Notes: generated by a model not told the origin, from the letters alone. Shown: positions 21,484-31,802, counted from the stretch's first letter. The stretch: 64,000 nucleotides of DNA from Crambe crambe (GCA_963924555.1 OZ004582.1:2852001-2916000), one strand, 5' to 3'. Program-made: numbers and translations.

Positions 21484-22400
21484 CCTTTCGTCCTAGCATG
21501 CTAAAAAGTGTAGTATGTGTAATTACCAAATGTGAATGAGAATATAGAGATAGGTTATTTTCATCATACCAGGAAAATCTGGATAAGCAATCGATTAGAT
21601 ATGAATGATATGTGGTCATTGGTGGGAAAGTGACTTTCTGGTGTGTGGGGATGGAGAGAAAAGGTGTCATGATTGTGACTTGCAGGAGACAGAAAGTGAG
21701 TTGGCACCTAAACGGCCTGCCAAAGTATCAAGCATTGAATCACAAAGGGCTCTACACTGTTAAAAATAGGGTGTTATGAAAACACTTTTTGGGGTGCTAA
21801 GGTGGGGTGTTTCCCTAACACCCAGTAGTATTATCATGACACCCTTTGAGTGTTAGGTAAGGAGTTGTATGAACAATCTGCAGTATTACCACAACAACTC
21901 TAAGGGTGTCAGTGGTGGTGATTTTTCTACACCCTAACAATTACCATGACATCTTGATTGGTGTTGGTTGCATGTACCTAGTAATAATAATAAGAAGAAT
22001 AATAGAATAAGAATAAGAATAATAACAGAAGATAACTAAATCTTGTCCAAAACACTAACAAGTTGAGTTACAACAGATGGTGTATGCTGTGTATCTTTTA
22101 TCATAAGTATGATATGTTTTATGAAGATAAACAAAGAATACAGTGGTTTAGGATATTGAATGTTGAAAGTAAAGTAAACAGAAATAAGATTAATTAGAGT
22201 ACCAAATAGAGTTTGAGTTTCACCAAAAATAATAATACACCTTCAGCAGCAATAAAGAATTGTACTTGCTCACTTGACTTGACTGGTACTATATATGGAT
22301 AATTGCAGGCAAAATTCTGAACCTGAAGTTCCAAGTCACTTCCATCCTGCAAGGAAAAAAGATTTGCCATAAGTGGAAGACACAGAGGAGATGTGTACAT
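21484..22400. other. No gene; GGTGT-rich MITE-like stretch inside
   Basis: Apart from the gggtgt-rich repeat at 21753-21985 and an (aat/aag)n-rich tract near 21980-22030, nothing is recognised. A possible reverse frame at 22194-22436 has no recognisable features. Confidence 0.4.
21753..21985. repeat. MITE-like element with gggtgtt subterminal repeats
   Basis: Starts cactgttaaaaatagggtgt and contains many scattered gggtgt or acaccc units in both orientations. The cactg(t)aaaaa start is shared with the sequence at 39066 and, inverted, with 50919. No matching opposite end is seen, so the right boundary is approximate. Confidence 0.5.
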
Positions 22401-23179
22401 GTGTGTGGTGGGGAGGATACTGCTGATTTCTTGCATAATTTCTTGCTTTTTTGTATATCAACATGCCAAGTTTGTGGCTGTAGAAGCTTCCCTTCGATTT
22501 CTACACTCCTATCGCATGTTAGGGTTGTACACGCGAATGAAGCCAGCTTCTTCATTCAATGCAATTTACAAGGATGTCACAGGACCTTTAAAAAATTCAA
22601 TACAGTTCCTGTTAGTATGGACAGTATGGAGGATGGCTCAGATATGAATGACTTTGATGCAGATACTGATAATTAACTACAATCACAGAAGATGACATGC
22701 AAAGAGCTTCAGCTTTATGGATACTGAAAACCCGTGAATCACATAGAATCCCCCAAGGTGTGATGGACACTATTATATCAGTTTGTTCCAAGTATCCCTC
22801 ACTGGAATATCTCAAAGAATCGAAAAAAACTCTGCGTGAGGCTGAGATCAGAGATTCTCTTTTGCAGTCAGTTCTTGGTCACCTGAAGGATGGGCAGCCA
22901 TTTTGCAACATCTTCCAAGGACTTCAATCTCATCATCGTCAGCTAAACTATTTTAAAGCAAAATTTGATCTTATTGTAAGTCGTCAAAAGTGTATTTTGC
23001 CATGACACACACACACCCCACCTTTTCAGGAACCTATCAGTGTTGTTCTTGGGACAAAACAGAAGTATAAAGGTTATGGGTCCAAGCGAAGATTGGTTGA
23101 TGTTTCAGAAACAATGGTCTATATTCCTATACTTGAAACAATACAGTGTCTCCTCAATAATGATTCTATTTTGGCGGAA
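22401..23179 (+). pseudogene. C2H2 zinc-finger transposase-like gene, 5' exons
   Basis: Two C2H2-like units open the block: CQVCGCRSFPSISTLLSHVR with VVH, and CNLQGCHRTFKKF. An acidic linker with SMEDGSDMNDFDADTD leads to ITEDDMQRASALWILKTRES and SVLGHLKDGQPFCNIFQGLQ, SHHRQLNYFKAKFDLI. Then comes an intron with GTAAGT donor and a cttttcag acceptor near 23029, and an exon reading EPISVVLGTKQKYKGYGSKR, VYIPILETIQCLLNN, DSILAE, ending at a GTAAGC donor at 23180. The layout matches the N-terminal half of a family of zinc-finger plus transposase-like proteins seen in sponges, cnidarians and fish. One frame change lies in the linker near 22670. The expected catalytic half does not follow; P-element-like exons do. 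Confidence 0.6.
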
Positions 23180-23246
23180 GTAAGCAGCTAGATAATGTAT
23201 GATTGTATAGTTACAATGTCATTAACTTTTTTTTCATGAAACAAAG

Positions 23247-23794
23247 ATTCGCTACAGTATTGAGATCAATGGTGACTTCAAATGGACTCTACAGATTGGA
23301 GGAGATAAGATACCATCTGATTATCTAGCTAGGGAACAATGACAACAAGTACTTTCCTATTCAGGCTGCAAGAAAAGGGGTATTTATGGATTCCACAGGT
23401 AAATTTAAAATTTAAATCATATAGATGTAGCAGTTCAATTCCATACCATGCAGATTCAAAGGTAGTGGCGATTTTTGTCAAAGACCATTTTCCTTACCAC
23501 ACATTTGTGGATTTGGTAGAATATGTCTTCACCATTCCAGGTGTTAAGTTATTCTTGAGTAACAGATTGTGCCAAGATCCTGTCGAGGGCTTCTTTGGAC
23601 AGCAAAGACAAAGGGGAAGAGTGAATGAAAACCCCTCAGTTCAACAATTTGTTGAGAACACACGAGCACTGCGTGTAATAAATGGTGTGTGTGGGCAAGT
23701 CCGAGGAAATTGTAGAGGAGCAATCTCTAAGAGAAAAGGACCTGAAGTGGATAATACCCTTCTACCGAAACGTAAAATTAAACATAAGTACTGA
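23247..23794 (+). pseudogene. P-element/THAP9-like transposase, 3' exons
   Basis: The first exon, after an aaacaaag acceptor, reads RYSIEINGDFKWTLQIGGDK and then, after a frame change and stop near 23339, FPIQAARKGVFMDSTG, the block found in P-type transposases. A 55-bp intron with GTAAAT donor and catgcag acceptor (to 23453) leads to the last exon: SKVVAIFVKDHFPYHTFVDL, LSNRLCQDPVEGFFGQQRQR, NPSVQQFVENTRALRVI and VRGNCRG, ending in a basic tail at 23794. The last exon contains the conserved DP-x-E-x-x-FG-x-QR motif of the P/THAP9 C-terminus. It sits directly downstream of unrelated zinc-finger transposase exons. Confidence 0.65.
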
Positions 23795-23838
23795 TGATAA
23801 TAAGGATGATTGATAAGTATAACAAAGTCCAGAAAAAA

Positions 23839-24767
23839 TTAGTTGCTTTCACTTTCAGATTCATAAACTTTTCTTCTTGTAGCCTTAGATTTCTGTAATG
23901 TTTGTTTCTTCGACTGCTTATAAAGCTCCAGGCAAATGCAAAGCCACGAATTGTTACTAATCATGTCAAGAAGCATAACTGATAAATTGTCATCTAGTTC
24001 AGATGAAAGGACAAACCAAAGACTTTGTACATCTTCGTTTATCTTTAAACTCTTAATAATGTCTCTCTTCACTCCATCGTGTCTTGCAGATGATAATGTT
24101 AAATGATGCCTAATCTCCTCCTCAATGTAACAATAAATAAAAGACTTCATCGGTTACATAGTGCCTTCATCCAATCTTCAGATGCATGTTCAGACTCCAA
24201 TCCTTTTCCTCCAAACTCCATCAAAGTCAATATCATATCTGTCTTGTGACGTATGCTTGATGATTCTAGTTTATCTAGCAACTTGCGACACACATATCCA
24301 GCAACATAACGCAAAGCACTCTCATCATCATATGTAAGTTGATAGCCACAACTTGTATGGGATATTATCAACTAGAATTCATGCTTGACAACATCTTTGA
24401 AAAATTCATGACTAACAAATTGGTAGAATGTTGGAGCTGCTTCTAGGCCAACAGATTTCCGGAGAAAATCCTTCCATTGTAGTATAAATACATCCGATGT
24501 GCGAAGAAGATGAAATTTACCCCACATCTTGTCCTTTCTGGATCTTAGGGTCTGAGAATCTTTCCCCAAGCAATCTTTGAACTGCAAGGTGATGTACTTA
24601 CAGAAATTTCTTAACACTGCAAAATTTTCATGTTTCTTGCACCATTGAGAAACTGCTGTGGCTGTTTTTAATGCCTCAGCTGCATCAGTGGAGGGCACTT
24701 GGAATCCACTATCTGTAAGTATTGTATCTAAAGCCTTCATAAAGAATATAAAAACCAAGGTATACAT
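23839..24767 (-). pseudogene. Uncharacterised transposon-associated family with AGYV motif
   Basis: Three frames follow one another on the reverse strand. The first (24767-24372) includes KTATAVSQWCKKHENFAVLR, KDKMWGKFHLLRTSDVFILQ and QFVSHEFFKDVVKHEF. The second (24371-24147) has DESALRYVAGYVCRKLLDKL and SEHASEDWMKALCNR. The third (24150-23839) has EEEIRHHLTLSSARHDGVKR and VLLDMISNNSWLCICLELYK with a basic tail. The combination of a W-rich helical block, an LRYVAGYV motif and a final helical block is familiar from many uncharacterised cnidarian, sponge and fish proteins that behave like mobile-element products. Breaks between the frames suggest a pseudogene or unrecognised short introns. It converges on the P-like gene with a gap of about 45 bp. 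Confidence 0.5.
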
Positions 24768-25329
24768 TGCCAGCCTCTTTTAGTAGATGCCTGACCTATT
24801 CCATTTTTTGAAACGTGATTATAGCTGGTTCTAGCCATTCAACTTCGCTGTAGAACTCAGAATTCTTGCAGTATAATGTTGCTATGCAAATCAACGCGCG
24901 CGCGCCTTGTAACTATAACGAGGATGTTTTTTAAATTTTACCCGCGAAACTGTCGTTTCCAATCCCGTGCCGTGAGTTCTTATATCCATGGTTGACTCTA
25001 TAATAATCAAATTAGGTATTCAGTGGACATGTACTTGTATATACTAGCTAGTGCTTGCAACCTTACACACGTCATTGAGTTGCCTAAGTTGCATAGCGAC
25101 CTTCAAGTAGATGATGCAGCTATGTAAACATTACTAGACAGCTGTAAAATAGTTACTGTCCATTGCAGGTTGGTTGTCAGGAAGGTTATGGGGATAGGTA
25201 CACTTTGTCCTATGGTTTAAACTAAAACGGTTTGGTATTGCTGTGCATGCTTGCATAGATGGGTAAGATGTTCAGTTGATACCATTATCTACTATCACTT
25301 TGTTTTGTTGTTTTGTTGTTGTGTTACTG
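24768..25329. other. No gene; CpG-rich spot
   Basis: AT-rich except for gcgcgcgcgcc near 24895-24905. No terminal repeat or reading frame recognised. It might hold promoters for the genes to either side, but nothing specific can be shown. Confidence 0.4.
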
Positions 25330-25860
25330 TTGTTTTCCAAGATACTCAAGAATTCTATGGCTCAAGGCTGGAATATCAAATAACAACCCTGAAACAATTG
25401 CCAAATACTTTCTAGATTATGTTCGTCATTAAAAGTCCACTGTTAAGAGAAGTGTGCCATTAACTATATTTTGTGCTTATTATTAGGAGTTCCAAAAATA
25501 TTACGTACTGATTTTGGTACTGAAAATTGTAATCTTGCCTTCATTCAGCCATACTTATGTCGAAATCATACAGATTGCTTTTCTGACTTGGAAAGCTTTC
25601 GGTATGGAAAGTCTGTGACCAATTAGGTAAGATTTCATGCAGGTCATAATATTTTCCTATGAGTGTGAAATACTAAACAGAGAATTGAAGCATGGTGGGC
25701 TACTCTTAGAAAATGGTGTACTCAATGGTGGCATAGTGTTTTTTAAGTTATCAAAAAATAATAGTAAAAAATACTTGAATGCCGTATTCATTTACACAGG
25801 AAATGTAAGACTCTGGCCTCTATGATGAAACTAATCAAATCTTGAATCTATTGATATATG
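25330..25860 (+). pseudogene. Integrase-core (DDE) gene fragment, catalytic region
   Basis: Exon-like blocks read LWLKAGISNNNPETIAKYFL with DYVRH, then GVPKILRTDFGTENCNLAFI and SDLESFRYGKSVTNQ ending at a gtaaga donor near 25625. After a tactaaacag acceptor at 25680 comes RIEAWWATLRKWCTQWWHSV. The TD-x-GTEN, QRIEAWW and WW-x-x-VF pattern is the signature of an integrase-like core found in uncharacterised animal proteins. A final block near 25805 holds GLYDETNQIL preceded by an in-frame TAA. Several stops and the missing N-terminus mark it as broken. Two other fragments of the same family lie at 28138 and 43972. Confidence 0.6.
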
Positions 25861-26077
25861 TTTTAGGGACAGTTCGAGACTATGCTTTTTGCATTTAAGG
25901 GGGGGCCTATACCATTTTTTTTTTATGTTTAGGTGACCCGACATTTTGGTTCATATCTCCTTCATACTACCCACTATGACCTTGAAAATAGGCTCAAAAG
26001 AAAGCTTATTTCATAAGCTTTCCAATGGTATGTTTTATACTCTATATATGAGGTTACTGCTGATTAAGACCTGGAAC

Positions 26078-26295
26078 AAGAATATTCATAGCTCACCACA
26101 TATTTGTGTTGGACCTTTGATATTCCTTTTATAGCTTCTATGGGCCTAGCTGCAGTACATGAATGTTTTACTTTTTTAAGGGGGGGGGGGGTTCAGTTCA
26201 AAAGAAATTACATATTGAGACAGAAAAATCTTTTGAACTTTACCCCCTTAAAAAAAAGTAAAACATTCATGTGTGGTGAGCTATGAATTATTCTT
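26078..26295. repeat. Nested fold-back repeat
   Basis: Outer arms aagaatattcatagctcacc with aca at 26078-26100 pair with tgtggtgagctatgaattat at 26272-26291. An inner pair, catgaatgttttactttttt (from 26158) and its complement ending at 26272, surrounds a G-run. It lies wholly inside the 25896-27468 element. Confidence 0.65.
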
Positions 26296-26328
26296 ATTTC
26301 GTGGTCATGTCTGACTTAAACCCTATAA

Positions 26329-26595
26329 TAAGGGAAAAATCATTTCTTGAAATGAAAAAAGATGTAGGGATGACCACTGCTCAAAAAAGTAAGGAAACAA
26401 GAAGGATGGAAATGGGATCGTATATCCAGCCCGTAGCTTCAGATTATAGTGTAGTAATGTACGTATATGTAGGGATTGTTGGCTGGATATACAGAACTAA
26501 GATTGATCCCATTTCCATCCTTCTTGTTTCCTTACTTTTTTGAGCAGTGGTCATCTCTACATCTTTTTTCATTTCAAGAAATGATTTTTCCCTTA
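26329..26595. repeat. Near-perfect fold-back MITE, 91-bp arms
   Basis: The left arm 26329-26419 (taagggaaaaatcatttctt to gatggaaatgggatc) and right arm 26505-26595 are almost perfect reverse complements around an 85-base loop. The outer 45 bases carry tttcttgaaatgaaaaaaga and gtagggatgacc, aligning with the ends of the MITEs at 9139 and 28895. The high arm identity implies recent origin or gene conversion between arms. Confidence 0.8.
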
Positions 26596-27543
26596 CTTGT
26601 TCCTGGTCTTTTTTCCTCTCTTTCCTCTCTTTTATGGTTTAGCTATGTATAGAGTTCATTCTTCTATGATGAAAGAAGTTCTGCAATAGTTCTCCAATAG
26701 CATACCAGCCCAATCATTATAGAGTCAAGGTGCTGTGTTTTGTTGAGCCATACTTGGAGGTCGAAGATGCTGAAGTAATAGAGTCTACCGTGGTGAATCT
26801 AAATCCCCGAATCGATACAGTAGTCTATCATCATCACTATCCAGAGCTAGAGCTAGCTAGAGACAGCTGAGTAATATTATAATTTGGATATCAAATACAT
26901 GCGCATGCGTATTATAGAAAAGATGGCTTCCTAATTGAATTAGTCGAGTGCTGTGGTCCGTAGTGTCTCCTTTTTCATCGACTCTTTCAAGGATCAACGA
27001 GTAGAAAAGATCGTAGTTCGTAGAATTTGGAGTGGATTTGTCCAGAAATCATAGCTGTAGCTTGCGTGGTTCGAGAGATATGGTTGTCTAAGAATAATAA
27101 TAATAATAATAGAGAAGAAGAAGAATATAGCGATTTACCTGCTTGCCGTATTTCTGAAACGGTAAGCTCCCTGGTCCTGAAACTTGGTCTGCACATTGTA
27201 GTAGGCTCTAGTAGGCTGGATAATCATTCACAGTAGCTTTTGTTAGGTCTAAGTGGGGGAACTAGAATTTCACTTTAGTATTAGTCTATAGGCGGCGCGC
27301 GCGGCCATCCGAGTCATCCCTACATGGAGAGTGCTACCGCACTCTCTGATAGTAGTATAAAATATACCATTGGAAATAAACCTATTTTCAAGGTCATGGC
27401 AGGTAGTATGAAGGAGCTATGAACCAAAATGTCAGGTCACCTAAAAATTTTTTAAAATGGCCCCTTACAAAATGACTTCAATTCAGTTACCAGAGAGTGG
27501 AATAGTCACAGAATGAGGTATCTAAAAATACTTACCACATATT

Positions 27544-28008
27544 CTAGGTATGATGATGCCTGCCAATATAATAATTCAAGATTATATCTGTAATGTGGAC
27601 AGCAGAAATTTGAATATATGCCTTGAATATGCTGAAGACCCGATCCACCTGCTTCTCTTGAATTCCTTGAAATTTGCAAAAGCTACATGGAGACCAGTGT
27701 TGAATATAGGGATTATCTTTGCCCAATTCTTGATCAATTCTAAATGAATGAATTGAAGTGTTAAAGTGATACAAATTACTGATGAATAAATGTTTGGTTA
27801 AGTCTAACAGTATAGTCAAACAACACTCATAAATTTTTTGAATGATGTAGTTAATGTTTGGCCTGCAATTGACAGGGCTAAAGCACTCTTGGCGTAAATT
27901 GCCTAACCCTATTAGATGGCTGGTGTCTGGTACTTTATTTTCCACTGTAATTTTGCACATAATTGCATGTGCATGCATGAATAATAGGGACCAAATTTCG
28001 TCTAGCAT
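27544..28008 (-). CDS. Hypothetical 154-codon frame
   Basis: An open frame of 154 codons from Met at 28008. It contains NLRQECFSPVNCRPNINYII and LLDLTKHLFISNLYHFNTSI and ends in RHHHT. There is no recognised domain, signal peptide or clear membrane segment, and nothing on either strand suggests a homologue. It lies between the 1.57-kb element and an integrase-core fragment on the opposite strand. A frame of this length can arise by chance in AT-rich DNA. Confidence 0.2.
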   Translation of the reverse strand: MLDEIWSLLFMHAHAIMCKITVENKVPDTSHLIGLGNLRQECFSPVNCRPNINYIIQKIYECCLTILLDLTKHLFISNLYHFNTSIHSFRIDQELGKDNPYIQHWSPCSFCKFQGIQEKQVDRVFSIFKAYIQISAVHITDIILNYYIGRHHHT

Positions 28009-28137
28009 GTAGACGGCTACGACAAGTCGAGCCCATTATCAAACCATAACCCCAAGGTAATAGCAAGATATTATTTAGATTAGCAGGTATATTTTTAAGT
28101 ATCAGTAGCTTTATTAATATTAGCTATTTTTATTTAG

Positions 28138-28620
28138 CTTGTCCAACTATCCTAAGAAGTGACTATGGCACAGAGAATTCAAGTTTAGCAGCTATCCATA
28201 TTGCTTTTCGATCCTATCACTCTGATGAACTGGCAGGGGAGAAAGGTTTTTTGTATGGGCCTTCAAAGCAATATTCTATGATCTGTCCACTAAGCAAAGA
28301 TCTATCTGAGTTTGTGGAAAACTGGAATAATCATTTAATCAGAAAAAATAGAATGGCAGAATGTCCGAGTGGAGTCCCTAATGAACTCTACAACTATCCA
28401 TCTTTACATGGTTTGCAGATAATTATAAGTTAATGGTATCATGCTCTAAATGCAATGCTCAGAGAATCAGAACCACCAGGTCCATTTCTTTCCAATACCT
28501 TCAAAAATTGGGCTGACTCCATTTTACAGGAAGAATTACAGTTAATGCAAGATGACATAACTCCTTCATGCTGTCAAGATAATTATATACATGTTTATAG
28601 ATTATATATTTGATCCCTTG
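28138..28620 (+). pseudogene. Integrase-core (DDE) gene fragment, second copy
   Basis: After a tatttag acceptor the frame reads CPTILRSDYGTENSSLAAIH and GEKGFLYGPSKQYSM, then directly DLSEFVENWNNHLIRKNRMA and ECPSGVPNELYNYPSLHG. The first part is the SDYGTEN catalytic strand; the second is the C-terminal EEWNSH-type motif. The QRIEAWW region that should lie between is missing, so there is an internal loss near 28270. After a stop at 28434 the trailing sequence keeps FLSNTFKNWADSILQEELQL in another frame. It is the same family as 25330-25860. Confidence 0.6.
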
Positions 28621-28894
28621 CCAGGAAGATATATCAATGTCAATTATAGAGGTTACATGAATAACTGGAGTTTATCTTTAGGGAAGCAGCTTGAGTACCT
28701 GTAAACAAAACCAAGTGCACAATAATACCCTTAGTATGCCAAAGACAAGCAAGGGCAAGGGTGATAAATTACATACCATCCAAGGTATAGGCTCCCTATA
28801 TACTGTAGATTTCAGAGAAATAGGTAGTGGCTTACAAGGACCTAAGAAATCCGATCCTTTTATGTGCTATACAATCCATGCAGTTGTATTATCA

Positions 28895-29117
28895 TGAGCG
28901 CAAAAAATTTCTTCTAAATAAAAAGTTAAGTAGGGATAGCCTCTGTATAATGTACTGCAGCCTCGTATGAAAACAATCCCTACATTTACATTCACTGCCT
29001 ACAGCTAGATATGGGCCGTTGTAAAAGTAGGGATTGTTTTCATACGAGGCTGCCAGTACATTATACAGAGGCTATCCCTACTTAACTTTTTATTTAGAAG
29101 AAATTTTTTGTGCTCAC
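28895..29117. repeat. Fold-back MITE, 90-bp arms
   Basis: The left arm tgagcgcaaaaaatttcttc, then taaataaaaagttaagtagg and gatagcctctgtataatg, runs to 28984. The right arm 29027-29117 is its near-exact reverse complement. The loop is 42 bases. It is the clearest member of the tagggat MITE family in the window. Confidence 0.85.
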
Positions 29118-29379
29118 TTGTTTCTATCCTTTCTTTTGACATGAGGCTACAGTACAAAGCCAGCTCTACATAAATTTCTTTTGTAGGCACATACACAGTC
29201 TCTGGAAGCTATTTAAGTTCATTTAATATAAAACTTTACAGCAACAGCAATGTAAATGACATGTGCATGGCATGGTAAAGTGAGCTGACTACACTACAGC
29301 CAAGTACTGGCTCTATAGATGAGTTCAGCACGCACCCCCGCGCGATTACAACGTGATCGACCACGCCCCCTGGTTGGCA
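29118..29379. other. No gene recognised
   Basis: Short AT-rich spacer, with a GC-richer patch near 29320-29390 just before the SWIM-type gene fragment. No signal beyond that. Confidence 0.35.
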
Positions 29380-29870
29380 AAAGCAGCTGGCTGGCATAGA
29401 GCATAGTGTATATCGAAGGCGAGTATTTCCAGTGTTTGGGTGGTGATGAGAAAGCTAGGTATGAAGCAAAGCTAGAAAAAGTTGGTGTTGTAATTGGAGA
29501 TGATAGTTTTTCGTCAGACATGGTTCAATGGCCTTGTGTGGAATATGGCCACATATTCAGCTACTTAATCACTCGTCCTGGGGTCTACACTCTAGAATAA
29601 CTTCTTTCATGGAAACAACTGGAAGGCTTTAACTACTTTCAAAGTAATTATGTCTGAACTGTGTGGTTGAGAAGGATATCTGTGTACTGAAAGCGTTCGT
29701 TAACCCCAGTCAGTGTGGAGATGATAAAGCCCACGAAGCTTGGGTGATAACCAAGTCCGATGGCACTGTTATTACAGGTCAGCAGCCTTTTCCCTTCGTT
29801 ACTGTAGCCGTAGGTGCTGTTCGTTCTGCCTCTCACTCCATGATTTTGCACTCTGCTTGAAAGCAAGTAT
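29380..29870 (+). pseudogene. SWIM/YqaJ-type gene fragment
   Basis: The frame from 29406 reads MYIEGEYFQCLGGDEKARYE, then SDMVQWPCVEYGHIFSYLIT and RPGVYTLE. After a break LSWKQLEGFNYFQSNYV follows, and another frame continues with CVLKAFVNPSQCGDDKAHEA and WVITKSDGTVIT. This succession (W-P-x-V-x-YG-x-IF-x-YLI, then LKAxVNPSQ and HEAWVI) is what precedes a SWIM zinc finger in a common invertebrate family of SWIM plus exonuclease proteins. Where the zinc cysteines should be, only GAVRSASHSMIL is readable, so the finger is degraded. Two or more frame changes; the downstream nuclease is missing. Confidence 0.55.
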
Positions 29871-29968
29871 CCTTGGCACATAGTCCACATGAAGGGGATC
29901 ATCACTAGGTTTCCCTAAAAAGTCCATAGCTCAAACACCAGCAAGCAAGCAAGCTAGTTAAATCATAC

Positions 29969-30074
29969 CTGTTGAGAAATGTTGCCCACATATCCTGGTA
30001 TGTTTCTTTGGCACCAGGTCCTTTCTCTTCACAGCAACTATCCACCTCCTCCTCAGCTGGGAATCTAAAGAAAC
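29969..30074 (-). pseudogene. THAP-domain exon
   Basis: Between a ctag acceptor at 30075 and a gtatga donor at 29968 the frame reads LDSQLRRRWIVAVKRKDLVP and then KKHTRICGQHFSTG. This is the central part of a THAP zinc-coordinating DNA-binding domain: the invariant Trp (RRRW), the basic region, and the Cys/His pair in RICGQHF. The preceding RFPAEE in another frame suggests a frame change inside the domain. The downstream transposase part is not present. Confidence 0.6.
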
Positions 30075-30079
30075 CTAGC

Positions 30080-30750
30080 GTTCACCTTCCTTCACAGATT
30101 GCTTTTTAGTGAAATTAAGTTTGACCCTTTGTCTATTCAGCGACAATTCTGTTTTCTTAAGACGTGCCTCCAGCTTATGTTGCTGTTTAGATTTTTCTTT
30201 AAGGGCAAAAATTTGTGCATCTCAGACGATGCAACTTTTTTACTTAATGTGCCCGTTAATTATCAATTTTATCTTCTCGTACAGCCACTAAATCATTTGC
30301 AGTTTGCAGTTCAGTAGTTAACTTAAGATTAACTATTGAAAGATTTTGAACATCAAAGGAATTAACATTAAAGGAAATTGGTTTGGGATTCAAAGGAAGT
30401 GGGCGTGCCTCTTCTTTTGTAATAATTGTGTCTGTAATGAAAGCATCACTTAAAAAGGGTTTTATACTTTCATACTTTTTATTTCTCTTGAATTTTGAGT
30501 GTGTTACGAATACGAGATACTTTGACCTTGATTGTAGGTAAGTTGGGGACGTGAATGATCATCTATGAGATGCCTAAGCCAGGAGTGAAAATCATCCCAT
30601 GAATGATTAGCTTCATTGCACAGCTCTAATACAATCCCTTTATAGTTCACCCTCACACAGCTTAGTTAAACTTGTTGAAAGACACACCAGATCAGTACAC
30701 TTGATGCCAGCCATTTCACAAAATTCACCTGAAGTTGCCATGGCCTAAGA
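30080..30750 (-). pseudogene. Unrecognised protein remnant upstream of the THAP exon
   Basis: Reading the reverse strand gives protein-like text in shifting frames: MATSGEFCEMAGIKCTDLVC, VLELCNEANHSWDDFHSWLR with HLIDDHSRPQ, YLVFVTHSKFKRNKKYESIK, ITKEEARPLPLNPKPISFNV, LKLTTELQTANDLVAVRED, and a final coiled-coil-like block ALKEKSKQQHKLEARLKKTE. Low-complexity bias does not explain these stretches, so I think they are a decayed gene with about three frame changes. The family is not recognised; the coiled coil leading toward a THAP exon suggests a THAP-associated protein. Confidence 0.35.
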
Positions 30751-31588
30751 TCAAAAATGATAGATAGCAACACTAATAGTCGTGTAGTGTGGCTCTGGGT
30801 GTTAATCTAGGCTCCGCAAAATATTTTTTTAACTGGGAAAAGAATAATTTCATATAGTTAGACTCAATGGCTGTTTTATTATCAAGGTGTTATGCCCTGC
30901 TACACTCCTTGACTGCTCGGTAATCATCAGAATAAATCTTCTTTTAACTTACCTAGAGCAGTAGGAGATGCTCTACACTCTAAATAGCCAATTTTATCGA
31001 ATTCAGCGCCTCCACTAACCCTAGAGCAGAACTAAACTTGAATAGAAGCAATATTATTGTCCGGATTTCCAATATGAAAGGTGGTCCTTTTGGTGCCGTT
31101 TTTCCAATTATAGCTCACGTAGGACCTTTGACCTATAGGATTTTAATTGAGAAAAATTTTCTACAACTTCCCTGGAACTGTAACTTGGGAGCTTCCGGGT
31201 GGATTTTGATGCAACAAAGTGCAGATAGTAATATAACTATCGTTTTATGAATATTTGCTATCTAATCTTGTGAGTGTGTAGCTAGCTATTGTTTCTAGCT
31301 GTTCTTCCATATATACTCAAAATGTAGAGGTTGGAAATCGCTACCTATAGGATGACCCTGCCCATCAAAATCGTCTGCCTAACTGTTCATACTGCTATGC
31401 CATAATCAGCTTATTATCACCAATTTAACCTCTCCACATGCCCAGCATGTGTGATCTGATCAATGCTATTCACTCATAACACATCTCATAATCATGATTC
31501 AGCTATAATAAACCCTGGCGCAAGCGACATTCCACATGCTTGCATGTGTGACTTGACCATTGGCTCCTATCTCTATCCCACGTCACTA
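30751..31588. other. No recognised gene
   Basis: A 70-codon forward frame at 31038-31250 (IVRISNMKGGPFGAVFPIIA) has no known domain. The rest is AT-rich without repeats I can define. Confidence 0.35.
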
Positions 31589-31802
31589 TTATGTCTTATA
31601 TTGCATGCATAATGCAGATGTCAGTGAACCCGTCCCTGGCATCAAGCCTGTCGCCAAGAGAGAAGTCCTCTTCATCAGAACTTCGATGACGCTTCTTCGC
31701 TGAGGGCTGAACATCGCGGGGGATGGCAAAAACTTTTTTGCTGCCCACTTTCCAAAAAGAGAGGATGCTATCAATATACTTGGTGCTGGTAACAATTACC
31801 AT
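31589..31802 (-). CDS. Unrecognised exon-like frame with acidic/basic motif
   Basis: The 68-codon frame reads VTSTKYIDSILSFWKVGSKK, then VFAIPRDVQPSAKKRHRSSD and EEDFSLGDRLDARDG. KKRHR followed by SSDEEDF looks like a nuclear localisation signal next to casein-kinase sites. GC content is higher than the flanks. No family is recognised. It may be one exon of a host gene or of a transposon protein; there is no supporting neighbour. Confidence 0.3.

Larger units (their letters stand above)
25896..27468. mobile_element. 1.57-kb terminal-inverted-repeat element with nested palindromes
   Basis: The left end (25896 to about 26042) starts taagggggggcctataccat and contains aggtgacccgacattttggt, tactacccactatgacctt and gaaaataggc. 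The right end (27355-27468) is the reverse complement with the same phrases, for example aaggtcatggcaggtagtat, caaaatgtcaggtcacct and ggccccttac. The interior contains two complete fold-back repeats (26078-26295 and 26329-26595), an (aat)n tract near 27095-27110 and gagtgctaccgcactctct near 27330. No transposase is encoded, so it is non-autonomous. The superfamily is unknown; no target duplication is evident. Confidence 0.6.
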
